Positions 53,597 to 61,529 of a stretch of 64,000 bases of DNA are shown here, piece by piece. The notes under the pieces are model-generated. The model was not told the origin of the DNA. It saw only the letters and a list, made by a program, of their open reading frames with translations, and did not search any database. Positions within the stretch are counted from its first letter, which is position 1. Each line of letters starts with the position of its first letter. A program made the translations under genes and the position numbers. This DNA comes from Roseobacter sp. (GTDB taxonomy: Bacteria; Pseudomonadota; Alphaproteobacteria; Rhodobacterales; Rhodobacteraceae), in assembly GCA_024636495.1 (NCBI GenBank), contig JAGXGZ010000071.1, positions 23,157 to 87,156 on the forward strand, read 5' to 3'.

Positions 53597-54283
53597 ATGG
53601 CGATCACGACGTGCGTCTTTGACGCTTACGGCACCTTGTTCGACGTGGCCGCAGCGGCACGACAAGCGGCAAGCGAGCCAGACTTTTCAGCCCTCAAAGA
53701 CAGTTGGCCGCAAGTGGCAGAGCATTGGCGTACGAAACAGTTGAATTATTCATGGTTGCGCGCCGTGACCGGGGCGCATTGTGATTTCTGGGAAGTCACC
53801 CAAAACGGGTTGGATTGGGCGCTTGAAAAAACCGGGCATGCTGGCGACGCCGCGTTGCGCGCAAGGTTGCTGGCGCTTTACTGGGAATTGCAGGCCTATC
53901 CCGAGGTGCACAAGATGCTGCAAACGCTGAAAGCGGGTGGGCTGAATACGGCGATTCTTTCAAACGGCTCGCCTGCGATGTTGAAGGGTGCCGTTGATTC
54001 TGCGGGAATTGGTGCCGATCTGGATGCGCTCTTGTCGGTTGAAAGCGTCGGCATCTTCAAGCCAGACGCAAAAGTCTATGATCTGGTCGGCGCGAAGTTC
54101 GGCTGCGCCAAAGACGAGGTTTTGTTCGTGTCCTCAAACGGTTGGGATGCGGCGGCAGCGACCGGCTATGGCTTTGGCACCGCATGGGTCAATCGCAGCA
54201 ACGAGCCGATGGACCGCTTGCCTTGGACACCTGCCCACACGCTTAAAGATCTGACCGGCATCCCTGCCTTGGCAGGTGTGTGA
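53597..54283 (+). CDS. Haloacid dehalogenase, type II
   Basis: HAD-superfamily hydrolase of 228 residues, L-2-haloacid dehalogenase-like. The nucleophile is Asp9 in CVFDAYGTLFDVA. Further motifs are ILSNGSPAML, VGIFKPDAKVYDL and VSSNGWDAAAATGYGF, typical of L-2-haloacid dehalogenases, which turn 2-haloacids into D-2-hydroxyacids. It begins the catabolic run. Its stop overlaps the next start as TGATG. Dehalogenation of natural halogenated organics is plausible but not proven. Confidence 0.85.
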   Translation: MAITTCVFDAYGTLFDVAAAARQAASEPDFSALKDSWPQVAEHWRTKQLNYSWLRAVTGAHCDFWEVTQNGLDWALEKTGHAGDAALRARLLALYWELQAYPEVHKMLQTLKAGGLNTAILSNGSPAMLKGAVDSAGIGADLDALLSVESVGIFKPDAKVYDLVGAKFGCAKDEVLFVSSNGWDAAAATGYGFGTAWVNRSNEPMDRLPWTPAHTLKDLTGIPALAGV

Positions 54284-55107
54284 TGGCGCATTTCACCACC
54301 TCTGACGGGCTAAATCTGTATTACACAGATGAGGGTGACGGCCTGCCGATCCTGTGCCTTGCGGGGCTCACCCGCACGACCGCCGATTTCGACTATGTGA
54401 CGCCGCATCTGGCGGGCAACAGATTGATAAAGACGGATTACCGCGGACGCGGGCAATCGGATTTCGACCCTGATTGGTCACATTATTCGCCCCCCGTTGA
54501 ATGCCGTGATGCACTGGAACTGCTGGCCCATCTGGGGCTGGACAAGGTCGCGATCCTTGGTACGTCGCGCGGGGGTTTGAATGCCATGGGGTTGGCGATG
54601 GGGGCCAAAGACCGTCTGCTTGGCGTGGCATTCAACGATGTGGGGCCGTTCATTGATCCGCAGGGGTTGGAGTTCATCATGCAGTATATTGGACGTAATC
54701 CTGCCGCCAAGACCCATGCAGAGGCAGCCGCCGCCATGCCCCGCGTCTTTCCCGAGTTTGAAGGCGTGCCAGACAGCCGCTGGATGGAGGAAGCAGTCAA
54801 GCATTACACCCAAGATGAAACTGGTCTGAAAATCACCTATGACAAGCATTTGCGCGACGCGGTTGAAAAAGCCTTCAGTGCGCCCTCGCCCGATCTATGG
54901 CCGTTTTTCGATGCCCTGAACGGACTGCCGGTTGCGTGCATTCGCGGCATGAATTCCAATCTGCTAAGCGAAGAGACCTTGGCCGAGTTGGAAAAGCGCC
55001 GCCCTGATATGGTTGTGGCACGGGTGCCGGGGCGCGGACATATTCCGTTTCTAGATGAACCCGAGGCGGTCGAGGCGCTGCACAAATGGATCGGGCTGAT
55101 GCAATGA
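54283..55107 (+). CDS. Alpha/beta-fold hydrolase
   Basis: A 274-residue hydrolase with the fold's nucleophile elbow GTSRGGLN (Ser), oxyanion region LCLAGLTRTTADFDYV, and the C-terminal His in VPGRGHIPFLDEPE. It starts at ATG 54283, overlapping the HAD stop. Substrate unknown; the context of a second hydrolase and pcaD suggests ester or lactone cleavage in the same pathway. Confidence 0.85.
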   Translation: MAHFTTSDGLNLYYTDEGDGLPILCLAGLTRTTADFDYVTPHLAGNRLIKTDYRGRGQSDFDPDWSHYSPPVECRDALELLAHLGLDKVAILGTSRGGLNAMGLAMGAKDRLLGVAFNDVGPFIDPQGLEFIMQYIGRNPAAKTHAEAAAAMPRVFPEFEGVPDSRWMEEAVKHYTQDETGLKITYDKHLRDAVEKAFSAPSPDLWPFFDALNGLPVACIRGMNSNLLSEETLAELEKRRPDMVVARVPGRGHIPFLDEPEAVEALHKWIGLMQ

Positions 55108-56075
55108 ATATCGATATGATCCGCGCCGCTGCAACGCGGCTACATGGCCACGCACGCAAAACGCCCCTGTTGTCTTCGCCCTTTCTGGACGAGATCGCAG
55201 GCCGCCGGGTCTGGGTAAAGGCCGAATGCCTGCAACACACCGGCAGTTTCAAGTTTCGTGGGGGCTGGTCCGCCGTTTCCGCTCTTGATTCCGACACCCG
55301 CGCCAAGGGGGTCATCGCGTTTTCAAGTGGCAACCACGCGCAAGGTGTCGCCTATGCCGCCAAACTGCACGGGGTGCCGGCGGTGATCATCATGCCCTCG
55401 GACGCGCCGCGACTGAAGATCGCCAACACCCGCGCGCTAGGGGCCGAGGTGGTGCTGTACGACCGTGCTACCGAAGATCGCGATGCCATCGGCGCGCGTC
55501 TGGCAGGGGAACGCGGGCTGACCCTGATCAAACCTTTCGATGATCCGCAGGTGATCGCGGGCCAAGGGACAACAGGGCTTGAGATCGCCCAGCAAGCCGC
55601 CGAACTTGGCATCACGAAAGCCGATGTGATCGTCTGTTGCGGTGGCGGCGGGCTGACATCGGGCATTGCCCTGGCGCTCGAGGCGGACGCCCCCGGCCTG
55701 CGTGCCCGTCCGGCAGAACCTGCCGGTTTCGATGATGTCGCACGGTCGCTTGCGCAGGGCAGCATTGCACGCAACCCCGCGCTAAGCGGATCCATCTGCG
55801 ATGCGATTGTCACACCGCAGCCTGGCGATATCACTTTTCCGATCCTGAAACGTCTGTGCGGTCCGGGTCTGGTCGCAACCGATGACGAGGCGCTGCACGC
55901 CATGGCCCATGCCTTCAACCGTTTGAAACTGGTGGCAGAGCCGGGTGGGGCCATCGCCCTTGCCGCAGCTTTGTTCCGCAAGGATCAGATCGAGGGGGAT
56001 GATGTGATCGTCACCATCTCGGGCGGGAATGTGGATGCCGATGTTTTTGCCCGCGCCTTAAGCACCTTAGATTAA
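55104..56075 (+). CDS. PLP-dependent threonine/serine dehydratase family enzyme
   Basis: A fold-II PLP enzyme of 323 residues. The cofactor lysine is Lys50 in QHTGSFKFRGGWS, with SSGNHAQGVAYAAKLHG and the phosphate-binding CCGGGGLTSG typical of threonine ammonia-lyase and serine racemase types. It lacks the regulatory ACT domain, so it is the catabolic form. Hydroxy-amino acids (threonine, serine, 3-hydroxyaspartate) are possible substrates. Its ATGA overlaps the preceding gene by 4 bp. Confidence 0.85.
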   Translation: MNIDMIRAAATRLHGHARKTPLLSSPFLDEIAGRRVWVKAECLQHTGSFKFRGGWSAVSALDSDTRAKGVIAFSSGNHAQGVAYAAKLHGVPAVIIMPSDAPRLKIANTRALGAEVVLYDRATEDRDAIGARLAGERGLTLIKPFDDPQVIAGQGTTGLEIAQQAAELGITKADVIVCCGGGGLTSGIALALEADAPGLRARPAEPAGFDDVARSLAQGSIARNPALSGSICDAIVTPQPGDITFPILKRLCGPGLVATDDEALHAMAHAFNRLKLVAEPGGAIALAAALFRKDQIEGDDVIVTISGGNVDADVFARALSTLD

Positions 56076-56093
56076 ACCATAAAGGAGCCTGAC

Positions 56094-56882
56094 ATGAAGC
56101 TTTTCGATACTGGCGACGTTCGCCTGCATTACCGCGTTGATGGCCCCGATGATGGCGCACCTGTCGTGTTTGCCAACTCGCTTGGCACCGATATGCGCCT
56201 GTGGGATCCGATCCTGCCCCTCATCCCCCAAGGCTTGCGGATCATCCGGTTCGACAAGCGCGGCCATGGGTTATCGACCTGCCCGCCTGCGCCTTATTCG
56301 ATGGGCGCGCTGATCACGGACACCGAAAAGTTGATGGATTTTCTGGGGGTCAAGGATTGCGTCTTTGTCGGGCTTTCCATTGGCGGCATGATCGCCCAAG
56401 GCCTCGCGACCAAGCGTCTTGATTTGATCCGTGCAATGGTGCTGTCGAACACCGCCGCCAAGATCGGCACGCCCGAGATGTGGGCCGACCGGATCAAAGC
56501 AGTGCAGGAAAATGGTATCGAGAGCCTTGCCGACGCCATTATGGAGCGATGGTTTGCCAAAGATTTCCGTGCCACGCCAGAGCTTGAACTGTGGCGCAAT
56601 ATGGTCACTCGCCAAGAAAACGAAGGCTATGCGGGATGCTCTGCTGCGATTTCCGGCACGGATTTCTACACGCCCACCGCATCGCTGCGCCTGCCCTGTC
56701 TGGGGATCGCAGGGGCCGAAGATGGTTCGACTCCGCCCGATCTGGTGCGTGAAACCGTTGACCTTATCCCGGGGTCGAAGTTCCATGTGATCCGCAAGAC
56801 GGGCCACCTGCCCTGCGTTGAAAACCCCATAGAATATGCTCAAGTTCTGACTGATTTCCTAAAGAGCGTCGGGCATGTCTGA
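56094..56882 (+). CDS. pcaD: 3-oxoadipate enol-lactonase
   Basis: Alpha/beta hydrolase of 262 residues whose closest family is PcaD, which opens 3-oxoadipate enol-lactone in the beta-ketoadipate pathway. The nucleophile elbow is GLSIGGMIAQGLA, and RIIRFDKRGHGLSTCP and RKTGHLPCVENP complete the pattern. Strong ribosome site AAAGGAG. It lacks the fused carboxymuconolactone decarboxylase (PcaC) domain of some homologues, and no pcaC is nearby. Overlaps the next gene by 8 bp. Confidence 0.85.
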   Translation: MKLFDTGDVRLHYRVDGPDDGAPVVFANSLGTDMRLWDPILPLIPQGLRIIRFDKRGHGLSTCPPAPYSMGALITDTEKLMDFLGVKDCVFVGLSIGGMIAQGLATKRLDLIRAMVLSNTAAKIGTPEMWADRIKAVQENGIESLADAIMERWFAKDFRATPELELWRNMVTRQENEGYAGCSAAISGTDFYTPTASLRLPCLGIAGAEDGSTPPDLVRETVDLIPGSKFHVIRKTGHLPCVENPIEYAQVLTDFLKSVGHV

Positions 56883-57585
56883 TATTTTATTGGTTCACGG
56901 ATCGTGCCATGGCGCGTGGTGCTGGCGCGATCTGATCCCCGCGCTGCGTGCGCTTGGCCACAGCCCCCGCGCCATTGATCTGCCCAGCCACGGCAACGAT
57001 AAAACGCCGGTCAATGACGTGACACTGGACAGCTACGCCGATGCGGTGCTAGCGGCCTCAACCCCTGAAACGGTCGTGCTGGGCCATTCCATGGGCGGCT
57101 TTGCCATCAGTGCCGCCGCGCAGAAAAACCCAGACGCGATGGCGCGGTTGATCTATCTATGCGCTTACGTCCCTGCCCCCGGCCTGACCTTGGCCGACAT
57201 GCGCAAGCAAGCCCCCAGCCAGCCCTTGATGCCGGCCGTGCGCATGGCCGAAGATGGCAAAAGCTTTACGCTTGACCCGACCATGACGCAGGCGTTGTTT
57301 TACCAAGATTGCGCGCCGCAGATCGCCAGTTTCGCGACCCCGCAGCTATGCGCGCAAGCCGTCGCCCCCACGACAAAAGCTCTGCCCGATACAGCCCGAG
57401 CCGACGCCAAGCGGCGCAGCTATATCCGCTGCATGAACGACGCCACCATCCCGCCAGCCTATCAGGTCACCATGACCAGGGACTGGCCAAGCGCGGATGT
57501 CTATGAGATGTCCACCGGGCATTCGCCCTTCTTTGCTGACCCCGCAGGTTTGGCGCAGATCATTGATACGATTTTGACGAGGTAA
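56875..57585 (+). CDS. Alpha/beta-fold hydrolase, esterase-like
   Basis: A 236-residue hydrolase resembling plant-type methylesterase/hydroxynitrile-lyase proteins: ILLVHGSCHGAWCWRDLIPA at the start, nucleophile in VVLGHSMGGFAISAAA, and the final His in MSTGHSPFFADPAGLAQI. Such proteins cleave small esters. It overlaps pcaD by 8 bp and precedes pcaB by 3 bp. Substrate unknown. Confidence 0.85.
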   Translation: MSDILLVHGSCHGAWCWRDLIPALRALGHSPRAIDLPSHGNDKTPVNDVTLDSYADAVLAASTPETVVLGHSMGGFAISAAAQKNPDAMARLIYLCAYVPAPGLTLADMRKQAPSQPLMPAVRMAEDGKSFTLDPTMTQALFYQDCAPQIASFATPQLCAQAVAPTTKALPDTARADAKRRSYIRCMNDATIPPAYQVTMTRDWPSADVYEMSTGHSPFFADPAGLAQIIDTILTR

Positions 57586-57588
57586 GCC

Positions 57589-58920
57589 ATGGCCGCAAGC
57601 GTTTTTGACAGCCCCCTTTACGCGCAACTCTTTACCACGGGGGATGCCGGGCGATTGTTTTCCGACACCGCCGCGATCCGCGCGATGCTGCTGGTCGAAG
57701 GCGCACTGGCCAAAGTGCAAGGTGCGCTTGGGGTGATCCCTGAGCTTAGCGCCGCCGCAATCCATCGCGCGTCTTTGGAAATTCAGGTCGACCCCGGTGC
57801 CATCGCCAAGGCGACGGGCGAAAACGGCGTCAGCGTGCCGGGTCTGCTGGCGCAATTCCGCGCCGAAATGCAGGCCCCCGAATTTGCCCAACACGTGCAT
57901 TGGGGGGCCACCAGCCAAGACATCATCGACACCGCGCTGATGCTGCGGCTCCGTCAAGCGCTCACGCTTGCCGAGACTGATATCAAAGCCATCGTTAGCT
58001 CCTTGGCTGACGCAGCACACGAGCATAAAACACTGCCAATGCCCGCGCGCACCTACGGGCAGCATGCAACGCCAACCACTTGGGGGGCTGTGCTGGCAGA
58101 ATGGGGGATGCCGCTGATCGCCGCGCTGGATGAATTGGAAGCCGTGCGCGCCTCCTCGTTGTTTGTGTCGCTTTCGGGGGCGGCAGGCACCGCGTCTGCG
58201 CTTGGCCCCAAAGCGGCCCAAACCCGCGCGGACCTTGCCCAAGCCTTGGGCCTGAATGACCCAAAGCGCAGCTGGCATGTCGACCGCAGCCCTATCCTGC
58301 GCATCGCGGATTGGCAGGGTCGTGTGATGGCGGCCCTGTCGCACATCGCCCAAAGCACGATTGGCCTGACCATGACCGGGATCGAGGAGATCGCACTTGG
58401 CACGTCAGGTGCATCCTCGACAATGCCACAAAAGCAAAACCCCGTTGGCCCCTCAGCGATTATCGCCCTTGGCCATAACTTCACCGGACAACGCGCGACA
58501 CTACAGGCCGCCGCAGCGCACCAGCACCAGCGCGATGGCGGGGCGTGGTTTGCAGAATGGATGGCCGTGCCGCAGTTGACCCTTTGCCTCGCATCCGCCT
58601 TGCACCACGCCAAAACGATGGTTTCAGGCCTAACGCCACATCCTGTGCAAATGCACAGCGCGCTGACCGCAAGCCTCGGACTGATCCACGCCGAAGCGCT
58701 TAGCTTTGCGCTGGCCGATACCATGCCACGCCCCAAAGCGCAGAAGATCACGAAAATGCTGTGCCTTGAGGCGCAGGAAAAACAAGTGCCTTTGGCCGAT
58801 CTTGTGGCCGCCGATTATCCAGACCTGGCGCCAGGTATCTTCGATCCGTCCCATCAAACTGGCCACGCCGTTACCGAGGCCGAGACCTTTGTCGCCCGTG
58901 CACAGAAGCATCGATCTTGA
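57589..58920 (+). CDS. pcaB: 3-carboxy-cis,cis-muconate cycloisomerase
   Basis: Fumarase/aspartase-superfamily enzyme of 443 residues that converts 3-carboxy-muconate to 4-carboxymuconolactone in the protocatechuate branch. The superfamily signature is GASSTMPQKQNPVGP, HWGATSQDIIDTA is also present, and the N-terminal block FDSPLYAQLF is typical of PcaB. The C-terminal domain is the longer bacterial form. Because upstream pcaGH is missing here, an alternative substrate in the superfamily is possible. Followed by the MFS gene with a stop/start overlap (TGATG). Confidence 0.87.
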   Translation: MAASVFDSPLYAQLFTTGDAGRLFSDTAAIRAMLLVEGALAKVQGALGVIPELSAAAIHRASLEIQVDPGAIAKATGENGVSVPGLLAQFRAEMQAPEFAQHVHWGATSQDIIDTALMLRLRQALTLAETDIKAIVSSLADAAHEHKTLPMPARTYGQHATPTTWGAVLAEWGMPLIAALDELEAVRASSLFVSLSGAAGTASALGPKAAQTRADLAQALGLNDPKRSWHVDRSPILRIADWQGRVMAALSHIAQSTIGLTMTGIEEIALGTSGASSTMPQKQNPVGPSAIIALGHNFTGQRATLQAAAAHQHQRDGGAWFAEWMAVPQLTLCLASALHHAKTMVSGLTPHPVQMHSALTASLGLIHAEALSFALADTMPRPKAQKITKMLCLEAQEKQVPLADLVAADYPDLAPGIFDPSHQTGHAVTEAETFVARAQKHRS

Positions 58921-60128
58921 TGCGCCCTGCCGTCGTTTTTATCGTCCTGACGGTGATGATCGACGCCATGGGGATTGGCCTGATCATCCCCGTCATGCCC
59001 GATCTGATCGAAGAGGTGCAAGCCGCCAACCTGTCGCGTGCTGCCCTGTGGGGCGGTGTGCTGGCAACAACATTTGCGGTGATGCAGTTTCTGTTCAGCC
59101 CGTTGGTGGGGGGGCTCTCTGACCGCTTTGGGCGCCGCCCGGTTTTGCTGATCTCGCTGACGGTGATGGCGCTGGACTACGTCGTCGTGGCCTTGGCCGG
59201 ATCGATCTGGCTGTTGCTTTTGGGGCGCGTGGTGGGCGGGATTTCGGCAGCCACCGGGGCAACCGCCAGCGCATATATGGCCGACATCACCGAGCCCAAG
59301 GACCGCGCAGCGAATTTCGGGCTGATCGGGGCGGGCTTTGGCATCGGCTTTGTGCTGGGGCCTGTGGCGGGCGGTTTTCTGGCCGAATATGGCACGCGCG
59401 CACCGTTTTGGGCCGCTGCGGCCCTCGCGGCGGGAAACGTCGCTTTCGGCTGGTTCGTACTCAAAGAAACGGTAAAGCCGGAGAACCGCCGCCCCGTTTC
59501 ATGGCGGCGCGCCAACCCCTTTGGCGCAGTCAAACATTTGGGCGAATTGCCCGGGATCAGACGGCTGTTGCTGGTCTATTTTCTGTATCACCTCGCCTTT
59601 GCCGTCTATCCATCGGTCTGGAGCTATTTTGGCAAGGCGCAGTTTGACTGGTCCCCTTCAATGATCGGAGGATCGCTGGCCCTGTTCGGGCTGGCAATGG
59701 CCGTGGTGCAGGCAGGTATCATCCGCCCGGTGCTAAAGCGGTTCGGAGAACGCGGCACCGTGCTTTTTGGCTATGTGTTCAGTGTGGCAACGTTTTTTCT
59801 GATCGGAATCGTAACATCGGGCACGGCAATTATGGTGCTGACCCCGATGGCCGCCCTTGCTGGGGTCATCCCGGCTGCCCTTCAAGGGATCATGTCGCAA
59901 TCGGTTGCCCAGAATTCACAAGGCGAGCTTCAGGGGGTGCTGACCTCGGCCTCGGCCCTGGCGATGGTGGTCGCACCTTTGGTTATGACCGCAACCTTTG
60001 CGGCGTTCACCGCACCCGGAACAGCAATCTATTTTCCTGGAGCGCCCTTTTTATTGTCGATGCTGCTGACATTGGTCGCCGTGTCGATCTTTGTCAGATG
60101 GCGAGCACCTCATGAAAATCTCGTCTGA
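58920..60128 (+). CDS. MFS transporter (TCR/Tet type)
   Basis: A 402-residue exporter with 12 helices. Motif A appears as GGLSDRFGRRPVLLIS, and GFGIGFVLGPVAGGFLAEYG is the Tet-like motif C. Related proteins export tetracyclines and other small molecules by proton antiport. In this run it more likely exports a pathway product or takes up the substrate; direction cannot be told. Starts at ATG 58920 overlapping the pcaB stop. Confidence 0.88.
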   Translation: MRPAVVFIVLTVMIDAMGIGLIIPVMPDLIEEVQAANLSRAALWGGVLATTFAVMQFLFSPLVGGLSDRFGRRPVLLISLTVMALDYVVVALAGSIWLLLLGRVVGGISAATGATASAYMADITEPKDRAANFGLIGAGFGIGFVLGPVAGGFLAEYGTRAPFWAAAALAAGNVAFGWFVLKETVKPENRRPVSWRRANPFGAVKHLGELPGIRRLLLVYFLYHLAFAVYPSVWSYFGKAQFDWSPSMIGGSLALFGLAMAVVQAGIIRPVLKRFGERGTVLFGYVFSVATFFLIGIVTSGTAIMVLTPMAALAGVIPAALQGIMSQSVAQNSQGELQGVLTSASALAMVVAPLVMTATFAAFTAPGTAIYFPGAPFLLSMLLTLVAVSIFVRWRAPHENLV

Positions 60129-60177
60129 TCAAGGTTGTCCCTTGCAAGATCAGCAACGGGCCGACACCTTGGTGAAT

Positions 60178-60267
60178 GCGGGTGCCAGCCGCCACACACA
60201 ACACCAAGTGGGGGCCAGCCCCCACGCCCAATACCAAGTGGGGGCCAGCCCCCACGCCCCCGGGATT
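60178..60267 (+). repeat. Tandem 30-bp repeat with GC hairpins
   Basis: Three adjacent 30-bp units (60178-60207, 60208-60237, 60238-60267). Units 2 and 3 each contain the perfect palindrome GTGGGGGCCAGCCCCCAC; unit 1 is diverged. The end of unit 3 runs into CCCCCGGGATTTTGAACC, a degenerate tail of the dispersed repeat. It lies between the MFS gene and the next start and could attenuate or stabilise the transcript. Confidence 0.75.
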
Positions 60268-60296
60268 TTGAACCATTTGGAAAAGAAGGTCGCACC

Positions 60297-61529
60297 ATGA
60301 AATTGCAGGACTTGGATGTGATCGTAACCGCCCCTCCCGCCCCCGGATGGGGTGGGCGCTATTGGATATTGGTCAAGGTTACCACGGATACCGGCGTGGT
60401 CGGCTGGGGCGAGTGCTATGCATCAAGCGTAGGGCCCGAAGCGATGCGCGCGGTGATCGCCGATGTGTTCGAGCGGCACATGCAGGGCGAGAACCCCGAG
60501 AACATCGAGTTGATGTTCCGCCGCGCCTATTCCTCAGGGTTCACTCAGCGGCCTGATCTGACAGTGATGGGCGCATTTTCCGGGCTGGAAATCGCCTGTT
60601 GGGATATTTTGGGCAAGGACCGTGACCGGCCTGTCTATGCGCTGATCGGCGGTAAGATGAACGACAAGGTGCGCGCTTACACTTACCTTTATCCGCTGCC
60701 ACATCATGACATCAGCGCCTTTTGGACTTCACCCGATATGGCGGCGGAATCTGCGCTGGACTGTGTCGCGCGCGGCTATACCGCGGTCAAATTTGACCCC
60801 GCCGGGCCCTATACCCTGCGTGGTGGGCATATGCCCGCGATGACCGATATCAGCCAATCCGTCGCCTTTTGCAAAGCCATCCGCGAGGCAGTGGGCGACA
60901 AAGCCGATCTGCTGTTTGGCACCCATGGGCAGTTCACCACCGCCGGGGCCATCCGGCTTGGCCAAGCGATCGAACCCTACAGCCCGCTGTGGTACGAGGA
61001 GCCGATCCCGCCGGATGCCGTCGAACAGATGGCGACTGTTGCGCGCAGCGTGCGCATACCGATTGCGACAGGAGAGCGGCTGACCACAAAAGCGGAATTC
61101 GCACCCGTTTTGCGCGCTGGTGCAGCCTCGATTTTGCAGCCCGCCTTGGGGAGGTCCGGCGGCATTTGGGAAGGCAAAAAGATCGCCGCCATGGCCGAGG
61201 TTTATAACGCGCAGGTCGCACCACATCTTTATGCAGGCCCCGTTGAATGGGCGGCAAATATCCAACTGGCAGTCTCTATTCCCAACATCCTGATGTGTGA
61301 ATGCATCGAGACGCCATTTCATGACCAGCTGATCAAAGGATCAATCCGGGTGCAAGACGGGTTCATCACAGCGCCGACCGCACCCGGTCTGGGGATTGAG
61401 GTCGACGAAACCCTTGCCCGCGCGCACCCTTACGTCGGGTCCGCCCTGCATTTGCAAATGCAAGAAGCGCCTTGTGACTATGCAAACGGCAATGCGTTCG
61501 AGGGCGGAGCGCCGCCCTCGAAAGACTAG
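60297..61529 (+). CDS. Mandelate racemase / muconate lactonizing enzyme family protein
   Basis: Enolase-superfamily enzyme of 410 residues starting at ATG 60297 with AAGG 8 bp upstream. N-terminal capping domain with GWGECYASSVGPEA, then a beta/alpha barrel with TAVKFDPAGP (lysine), metal residues in FGTHGQFTT, WYEEPIPPD and TGERLTTKAEF, and a His in APHLYAGPVEW. This arrangement is closer to sugar-acid dehydratases than to true muconate cycloisomerase. Last gene of the run; its end overlaps the convergent E1 gene by 4 bp. Confidence 0.87.
   Translation: MKLQDLDVIVTAPPAPGWGGRYWILVKVTTDTGVVGWGECYASSVGPEAMRAVIADVFERHMQGENPENIELMFRRAYSSGFTQRPDLTVMGAFSGLEIACWDILGKDRDRPVYALIGGKMNDKVRAYTYLYPLPHHDISAFWTSPDMAAESALDCVARGYTAVKFDPAGPYTLRGGHMPAMTDISQSVAFCKAIREAVGDKADLLFGTHGQFTTAGAIRLGQAIEPYSPLWYEEPIPPDAVEQMATVARSVRIPIATGERLTTKAEFAPVLRAGAASILQPALGRSGGIWEGKKIAAMAEVYNAQVAPHLYAGPVEWAANIQLAVSIPNILMCECIETPFHDQLIKGSIRVQDGFITAPTAPGLGIEVDETLARAHPYVGSALHLQMQEAPCDYANGNAFEGGAPPSKD

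Noticed and set aside
60135..60296. N-terminal extension of the MR/MLE protein through the tandem repeat
   Set aside because: The extension translates the hairpin repeats into Pro/Gly-rich sequence unlike the family; ATG 60297 has a ribosome site.
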